A model generated the notes under the pieces. It did no database searches, was not told where the DNA came from, and saw nothing but the letters and a program-made list of their open reading frames with translations. The position numbers were made by a program, and so were the translations under genes. From assembly GCF_022539665.2 (NCBI RefSeq), contig NC_081335.1, positions 9,212,449-9,276,448 of the forward strand: a stretch of 64,000 nucleotides of DNA, in the 5' to 3' direction. Shown piece by piece: positions 58,355 through 64,000 of the stretch. Position 1 is the first letter of the stretch; each line of letters begins with the position of its first letter. Origin of the DNA: Daphnia carinata (taxonomy: Eukaryota; Arthropoda; Branchiopoda; Diplostraca; Daphniidae).

Positions 58355-58847
58355 TGAAGGAACCAGTCGGAAAAGACTGCATTAAAGAATCTATTTTATA
58401 TTATTTATGTGGCTACTTGATCTACGCACGTCCAGCCGTCACCAATTGCATTGATTGTAAAAAAAAACAGTTTAATGCGATCAACTAGATATACCTGCCG
58501 GTTTCTCAGCAGACCATTACACGGCCATTCGTAATCGCGGACATTTGGTTTTGGTAACTGTGCGATTTTTCCAAGCTTTTCGTGTCATCGAAAATATTAT
58601 AGAACAGCATTTTCAACCCCTTGGGCAACTATATGTGGAAGATTCCTTTCAAATATGTATTTCCAAAATTGCCAAAGCGAACCTCATTCCTATTTTCTGC
58701 GATGTTCATCGTGATTGACGTCTCCCTTATCTAATAAGAGAGTTTGTTTGTCTACCATACAATTTAGAGTCCAAGCGCCTTAAAAATGTTATACTGCAAG
58801 TTGCTTCTGCGAAAGCTAAAACTCATGGAAAACTCTCCAAACATGTA
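58355..58847 (+). pseudogene. Degenerate transposase-like C-terminal fragment
   Basis: Two frames together read a protein-like sequence: a YYLCGYLIYA...CIDCK segment (58355-58488), then from about 58505 a long frame with RNRGHLVLVTVRFFQAF, IIEQHFQPLGQLY, FCDVHRD, one stop, and KAKTHGKLSKH ending at 58847. The GY...C..C box and following helices resemble C-termini of P-element/THAP-type DNA transposases; this is inference without a search. It adjoins the LTR of A2. Confidence 0.4.
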
Positions 58848-59096
58848 TAATATTGTTATATTTTGTGGGCTTAAAAGTTCTTTGAAATGTACTTGCCGTA
58901 AAACCCTGTTTAATTAAATAAACAAAGAATAGGTACGTGATAAACAGCTTGTCCATTTCAAATTTCCCTCGTTTTGTGGGTCTGCTATGATTGGCTGTCG
59001 AAATTTTGACAAAAATTATCTCATTGGTTGTTTTGATGCTATTTAGCTGCCAAAATTTAAAAACGAGTCCCAGCGGCATGAGGACAGTGCTACCCT

Positions 59097-59800
59097 CCGT
59101 CACAAGTACCTAGCGGTTTCGACAGACGAACACCAAAAAACGACAAACCTACCCCGACATACGTACACCTTCAGAAAATGGAAAAACATCTCCCGTCAAA
59201 ACTACCCCGACATATGTACCCAATAAAAAATTAAATAACGCTCCCGTCATATCTACCCCATTATAAATATACTACAATTGCAGCCGTCGTATGTACCCTT
59301 TTGTTTTATTAAGACAGAAATACCTACCCGTTCGTTTAAAACTGATCGACCACACCTACCCCTTCGATTAACACAGTCCGACATACCTACCACTTCGATG
59401 GAAATTGTACAACACACCAACTCTTTCAATTAAAACAGTCCGACATGCCTATCTCTTAATTGCAGTCCGACATACCTAACCCTTTGTTGAAAGCTGATCG
59501 ACAGACCTACCCCTTCGTTTAGTTGAGCCCGACACTACCCCTCCGTTTCTAAAAATCCGACTTACCTACCCCTACGTTCAATTTAGCCCGACAGACCTAC
59601 CCATTTGTTACAGACTCTTTTATTAGTGTATTTAGACTGGCTTAACTGTACCTCTGATAAAAAGCACCCGTTTTTAATCATCTTTTGTTCTGTAAGAAGA
59701 TAACGTAATGAAACAATATGATATTATTTCCATGTGAGATACCGTACTGTTTGTATTATTTGATCAGCTTTAACAATATTATGATACTATGAAGGGGGTT
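59097..59800 (+). repeat. Dispersed repeat with tandem ACCTACCCC array, copy 2
   Basis: Same head, array and tail as 38520-39280, with fewer and more degenerate array units (about 59280-59600). Confidence 0.85.
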
Positions 59801-60770
59801 ACAAAGACAGACTGGAAAGTATTCGATGATTCGTCGGACATAATATAACCGACATGCGTACGACCACCTTTCTTGGTATTATTCCACGTGGCAACCCACA
59901 AATATGTATTAAACCAATACGTAACGCATGGAACGAGCTTACGCCGTACCAACCGGTTGGGATACACCTCCACCGACAAGTGATCGCTCTAAACATTTGC
60001 CAATTGCTTTATGAATGACCTTCCCGAAAAATCTGTCTGGTGCACAGGAAAAGTTCTCAGACCAAACGTTCTTCAAGTACCATTTAAAATCATTGCATCT
60101 AAACCTATCACGTAATAGCAACACGACCCTGTGGCTGGGCATCACGAAGCCGGTTGGCTTCAGGGTTCATTTTGAAAAAGAATTCTTTCCATTCTTCCAT
60201 CCATACTAGCACAGCTCGAGCAAGATTTGAATAGAGGATTTGGATTTACTCCACCTGGAAAGATGTAAGGACTCGATTTCTGGAATACGTGAGCGATATG
60301 GCTACATGGGGACGTTTCTACTCGACCACTACACTGCCAAATTCATAAAGACATTTCAATGTTCTCACCACCCCAAATATCCATCTGGTCGTCGTATGTT
60401 CCAATTTTTCCAAAATATTCTCTGCCAATTGCAAATAATCCGCCTGTCATCACTTGAGTCCTAAAAGGAATGGTCCTGTTCCCACGTCGACATTAAGGCT
60501 TCCGATGCATGAAACCATCGAAAGTGCAGATTGCATGACATACCTCCATGATGGAGTTCGAAACGTCGTAAGAGGACAACGCAGCCATCGCTAATAATGT
60601 CGATTATTGGACGTACGGCTGAGTTTGGGTTCATTTCTATACGCTATAGAAGTTGCTCAAGCCATCCAACAGCAGTTGCGCAGTGAGCATCTAGAAACTG
60701 TAACACATCGCCAGTGGCCTTGCGAGCTCCCATGAGTCTAGCTCGTATCAGGCCAATTCTCTTGCCTGAG
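59779..60770 (-). pseudogene. Polypeptide GalNAc-transferase pseudogene
   Basis: On the minus strand from 60770: [19 protein letters not shown] then [17 protein letters not shown], a clear GT27 glycosyltransferase signature (normally DAHCE with the DxH metal motif), PIIDIISD, LHFRW, then broken frames over 60470-60200, CNDFKWYLKNVW and FGKVIHKAIGKCLERS near 60080-60010, and a lectin-domain relic (IMSDESS) near 59840. Many stops and frameshifts. No introns are evident across this stretch, so it may be a retrocopy or a single degraded exon. Intact enzymes start mucin-type O-glycosylation in the Golgi. Confidence 0.75.
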
Positions 60771-62090
60771 TCAGTATCAGTATTTAATATGACAAATTTT
60801 CCTTTTTAAATTTGGTTTAATCACTTTATATTCTTCCTTTTCAGTTTCCTTTTTCTTAATGTTGGCTTTTCTCTTTATCTGTTTTTATTCCTTTCTCTTT
60901 TCCTTTTCTTCGATGCGTTCAGCCCAATTTTTTTAAACTTTCTGATTTGATTTATCTCGTTTCTTAATATATTTGTCAAGTAGTTCCACAGTCTTCTACC
61001 TATTGCAATACAGCAAGGTTAAAAGTTTTGATGATCTTACAAATGTGTTTGTCAAATTGATAGTTTACCTGCAAACCTTCAGCTATTTGAAGAGCACCAT
61101 TTCATGCCAGTTTCTCTTCAATGCTTCTTGCATTCTCAACTTCAGCTGGGCCTACCAAGATTTTCACATTTGGTTTAAGTTTTTTTCCATTTTAATCATT
61201 GCCACTTATTGATCTAAAGTGGTCTTTTTCAGAATGTGTGAGGGATTAAAAAACTCCATAAAACCAAATTTGCTGATAACTAGGCAGCCTTCTCGGTTGA
61301 AAATTGGTGTTGGCATTGTACTTGCTACTCTTGGTTCAGGAATATCTGTTTCGACAAACTCTGAAAGACCAGAGGTTGATAACACTGATGTTGCCTTGGT
61401 GGCTCGTGCAAGTTTGGCAATTCAGGACCTCTTCTTCTTATTTTTCCTTTTTAATTTCTTCTTCATTTCATCTAACTTTGATTTGGTTTTTGTCTTCTTA
61501 TCAGATAAATCCAGCTTTTTCCTGAAAATCAATGGAGTAAACTGGCCGTTTTACTCAAATGTATAGGTTAACACATACCTGTGAAGTGTGAGAGTTTAGC
61601 TGTTGGACGTTCTTCCATTTCTTCAGGATTGTAAGCACGGTTCCTGGTTCCAATTTTTTGAAAGAACTATTGTGGTCAACACCAGCCTTATTACTATAGA
61701 GATCTTGAATTGTAGAAACACTTTGAGTTGGAATATTGGTCAATGAGCTAGAAATGAAAACGTCTTCCGAAGAGAGTTGCTATTTAAGAGCGCCGACGTC
61801 AACGCGCCCTCGCTTTTTATCATGCTCTTCATTTTTTGGGTCCAATTCCTACAAATCTTGTTTAGACGACACTTTCAAGTTTTCCGTTTTTCCATTTACA
61901 AAGCGTGCCTCTAATATCATAAACTTTAAACTTCATTATTATTTACATTGGTCTCTCAACATTATCATGGATCAATCCATAAATCACACTATACGAACCT
62001 AGCTTATTGTTATTTTCTTTAGAGAACAACATTTTCAAGCCAAATCTAGCTTCAGGACGCCTCCACTTGAGAGCAGTATAAGCAGATGGA
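60770..62090 (+). repeat. Partial second copy of the palindrome's left arm
   Basis: 60770-62090 matches 355-2440 in the same orientation but lacks one of the two tandem ~0.8-kb units. The exon-like coding (minus) is equally recognisable, for example the EFV..SSTS segment complement at 61340-61400. Confidence 0.85.
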
Positions 62091-63180
62091 AACCATGAGC
62101 AATAACAAAGTTATGGCAATCCGTTTTACACACAAAAAAAAATCACACTTTTTTCTTTTTTTCCGACACGTAGCCATCTACCGCTCAGACTCGTTATTAC
62201 TGGCGTAGGCAATTTCAGTCCATTTGATGCCATTCGCAGTTAGTTCAGTAGCGTGGATGGAGAATAACGCGTGGCTGGAGGAACAATTGGAAAATGGATA
62301 AGATAATACAACAAAAGGATGGTAAGTATAAACATTATTTCAATTATTAATTATTGTTTATTAGATCAAATTATGAAGCTGCAGGCCCAATTATTGGAAC
62401 AACACAAGTGTTACAGGATGGAAGAGTCAGCCTACAGTTGAAAAAACACTGAGAGTGCACTACCATTAAGGTATGAGGTAAAGTAATAGAGTATGCACAT
62501 TGTCTAATGAGAAGTACCATCTTGTGTGAATGAATCCTGTATAACAGCATCCTTTATAGTTCTGTCACAGCTAGAAGCCTCAAATAATTCTGCTTCCCTT
62601 GCTAAAGAACAACTTGTCCTTTACGCTCAGAGTGTTGGTGAAGCTGGGTACTTAAAAGGCCCTAAAGATGTTTCACTTCACTGGCATTGCAGCGATGAAC
62701 ATCATACATGGACTCTTTAGGTATGAAAGGAATTTTCTTGAAAATTTTTTGAATTTATGATGAAGCTTTTCTCCTCCTTTTTGCCAACCATGTCTAATCT
62801 ACAGAAAAAAGTTTATCCAATAGGAAAGGATTTTCAGCATACTGGGAACACAACTATCAACAATGCAACATTCTAGGGGTGCTATTTTGTCATTCAAGAG
62901 CCTTATACAATGATTTTCATCTGCAATTTGTGCGTTTCCCAAGCTTCTGCCAGAAGTTGAATCTATAAGTCATGTAAGTCACATGAGCAACAATTGAGAT
63001 GCTTAATGATGTTGTTTTTCTTTTCTCAGCATAGGTTAATAGTAACATTGGACCTGAAAAGATTCTTGGTTGGGGCAAGACACTGAATAAATTGTAATGA
63101 TTGAATGGATGACATGACATTTCTATACTTAATTTGGATTCCCGAGACGGTATTTTGTATTTAAAAAATTGAAGTGCATA
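62091..63180 (+). other. Unidentified exon-like segments inside the second palindromic copy
   Basis: MDKIIQQKD at 62297-62323 ends at a GTAAGT donor, and an acceptor at 62364 leads to DQIMKLQAQLLEQHKC. A further coding-like stretch at 62555-62719 reads QLEASNNSASLAKEQLVLYAQ and ends with TAG. These could be 5' exons of a gene mobilised with the repeat. No family recognised. Confidence 0.35.
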
Positions 63181-63184
63181 TCTG

Positions 63185-63590
63185 GGCACCCTTCCTTTCC
63201 GTAGCCCCGTTTCCCCTTGACTCGTAATAAGCCCGTAGAAGGGTCATGCCCCTACTGTACGGTATATATAAAAACAACATATACCGAGGTTTGGAGGGCT
63301 CTGGCCGGAAAGGGGACGTGGGGGTCCGCTTAGTCTGATGATGTGTTCACGGAGGGCGACGTGGCTACCCACAAATCCGAACTAAAGGTTAATCGCTCCT
63401 TTAAAAATGTTCCAAATCTTCCGCTCTTCTTCCGGCTTCTCTTAGCCAATCACCGGGTAATCTCCCCGGTGGGTCAACAAGGCAGTGTCTTCCCCTGCCT
63501 GGGTTGACGGTAACTTTTGAAAGGGCTATTGTGCCTTTTTAAAGTTGCAAAAATGATTGTAATGTGCAGAGAATTGTCAATAAATTTTTT
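63185..63590. other. GC-rich structured segment, possible ncRNA or SINE
   Basis: This segment stands out from its AT-rich surroundings. It contains a CACCGG/CCGGTG hairpin (63451-63473) and a long hairpin TCAACAAGGCAG...CTGCCTGGGTTGA (63474-63507), followed by a short T-run near 63540 and AATAAA near 63582. No known RNA family matched in my reading. Confidence 0.35.
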
Positions 63591-63710
63591 TTTATAACAT
63601 TTTTTTGCAAAATTTGTCTCTTTCATTGTCTGTGTTCGCTTTGTTCACACATTACATTTATGAATTTTTTTTTATTTAGCTTGCTCAATTCATCTTTATT
63701 GTTTTTGCCA

Positions 63711-64000
63711 CCGTCATGGTAGAAAATTGATTTGTCATTATTAGTAGCTTTGTTAACGTAAAGTGTAAAGCTTCCTTATATCTCAATGTAGTATGTGATG
63801 TGTAATTAGGTAATCAATAGCCGCTTGAAAATGTGCAAAAGGTGAAAACAGGACACGAAGAACGAACAAAATCATTTATAGCAGTAGGTCATAATTTTAA
63901 TATATTTATTGGGCTCTTTGTAATTGTTAAAAGAATTGAAAACGTATAAGGAATAAATGGTATTAGAATCAATATTGAATTACAATAGTCTTTGTTTTGG
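63711..64000 (+). repeat. Right end of palindromic element and its flank, second copy
   Basis: Matches 4750-5035 with few differences, including the ~105 bases beyond the palindrome end, so the duplication includes outside sequence. Confidence 0.9.

Overview
The window is eukaryotic, AT-rich and dominated by repeats. It has split genes with short introns, a 5S rRNA gene, tRNA-derived SINEs, gypsy/Ty3 retroelements, a Semaphorin-2-type C-terminus and a degenerate DB-module/Ig/FN3 receptor. I infer an arthropod, most likely a Daphnia-like crustacean; nothing here proves the species. A 100-base run of N (24489-24588) marks an assembly gap.

Layout. 1-4930 is a giant palindrome with ~2.4 kb arms around a ~35 bp spacer near 2500. 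Each arm holds a tandemly doubled, exon-like, Lys/Glu-rich coding unit. 5766-17283 (+) is a 5'-truncated gypsy/Ty3 element (A1): gag, pol, a 1378-residue env, an ankyrin-repeat gene and a 202-bp 3' LTR. 17397-24488 (-) is a second, different gypsy/Ty3 element (B): its 738-bp 3' LTR, a 576-residue env, a small tail-anchored gene and pol, cut by the gap. 25050-25364 (-) has a tRNA-His-like gene with a loop insertion and a 5S rRNA gene. 26570-29720 is AT-rich DNA with word-repeat islands and a SINE. 30245-37745 (-) is a decayed Ig/DB/FN3 transmembrane receptor gene carrying a Tc1/mariner-like MITE nearby. 38520-39280 is a tandem-array repeat whose sister lies at 59097-59800. 40262-45520 has two small spliced genes with a DUF4806-like look (-), a Tyr-rich repeat pseudogene and the last exons of a Semaphorin-2-like gene (+). 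45642-58351 (-) is a second copy of element A (A2), with both LTRs but broken genes and a foreign solo LTR in env. 58355-60770 holds a transposase-like fragment and a GalNAc-transferase pseudogene. 60770-64000 is a partial second copy of the palindromic element and its flank.

The most interesting system is element A. It has a normal gypsy gag-pol, but its envelope looks like a chuvirus-type (Jingchuvirales) glycoprotein split after a furin-like site by about 650 residues that include two ricin-like QxW segments and a Thr-rich mucin-like region. It also carries a fourth gene with an acidic N-terminus and about 5.5 ankyrin repeats. That gene is present at the same place in both copies, so it is element cargo and not a chance neighbour. 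Element B has a compact version of the same envelope family, so one lineage of envelope appears in two sizes on two gypsy families in 60 kb. Envelope assignment is from motif pattern only and needs a profile or structure search.

Element A1 keeps env and most of pol open, but it lacks the 5' LTR and gag start and has single stops in gag, in the protease-RT junction and in the ankyrin gene. A2 has both LTRs but many lesions. Neither copy is intact as given.
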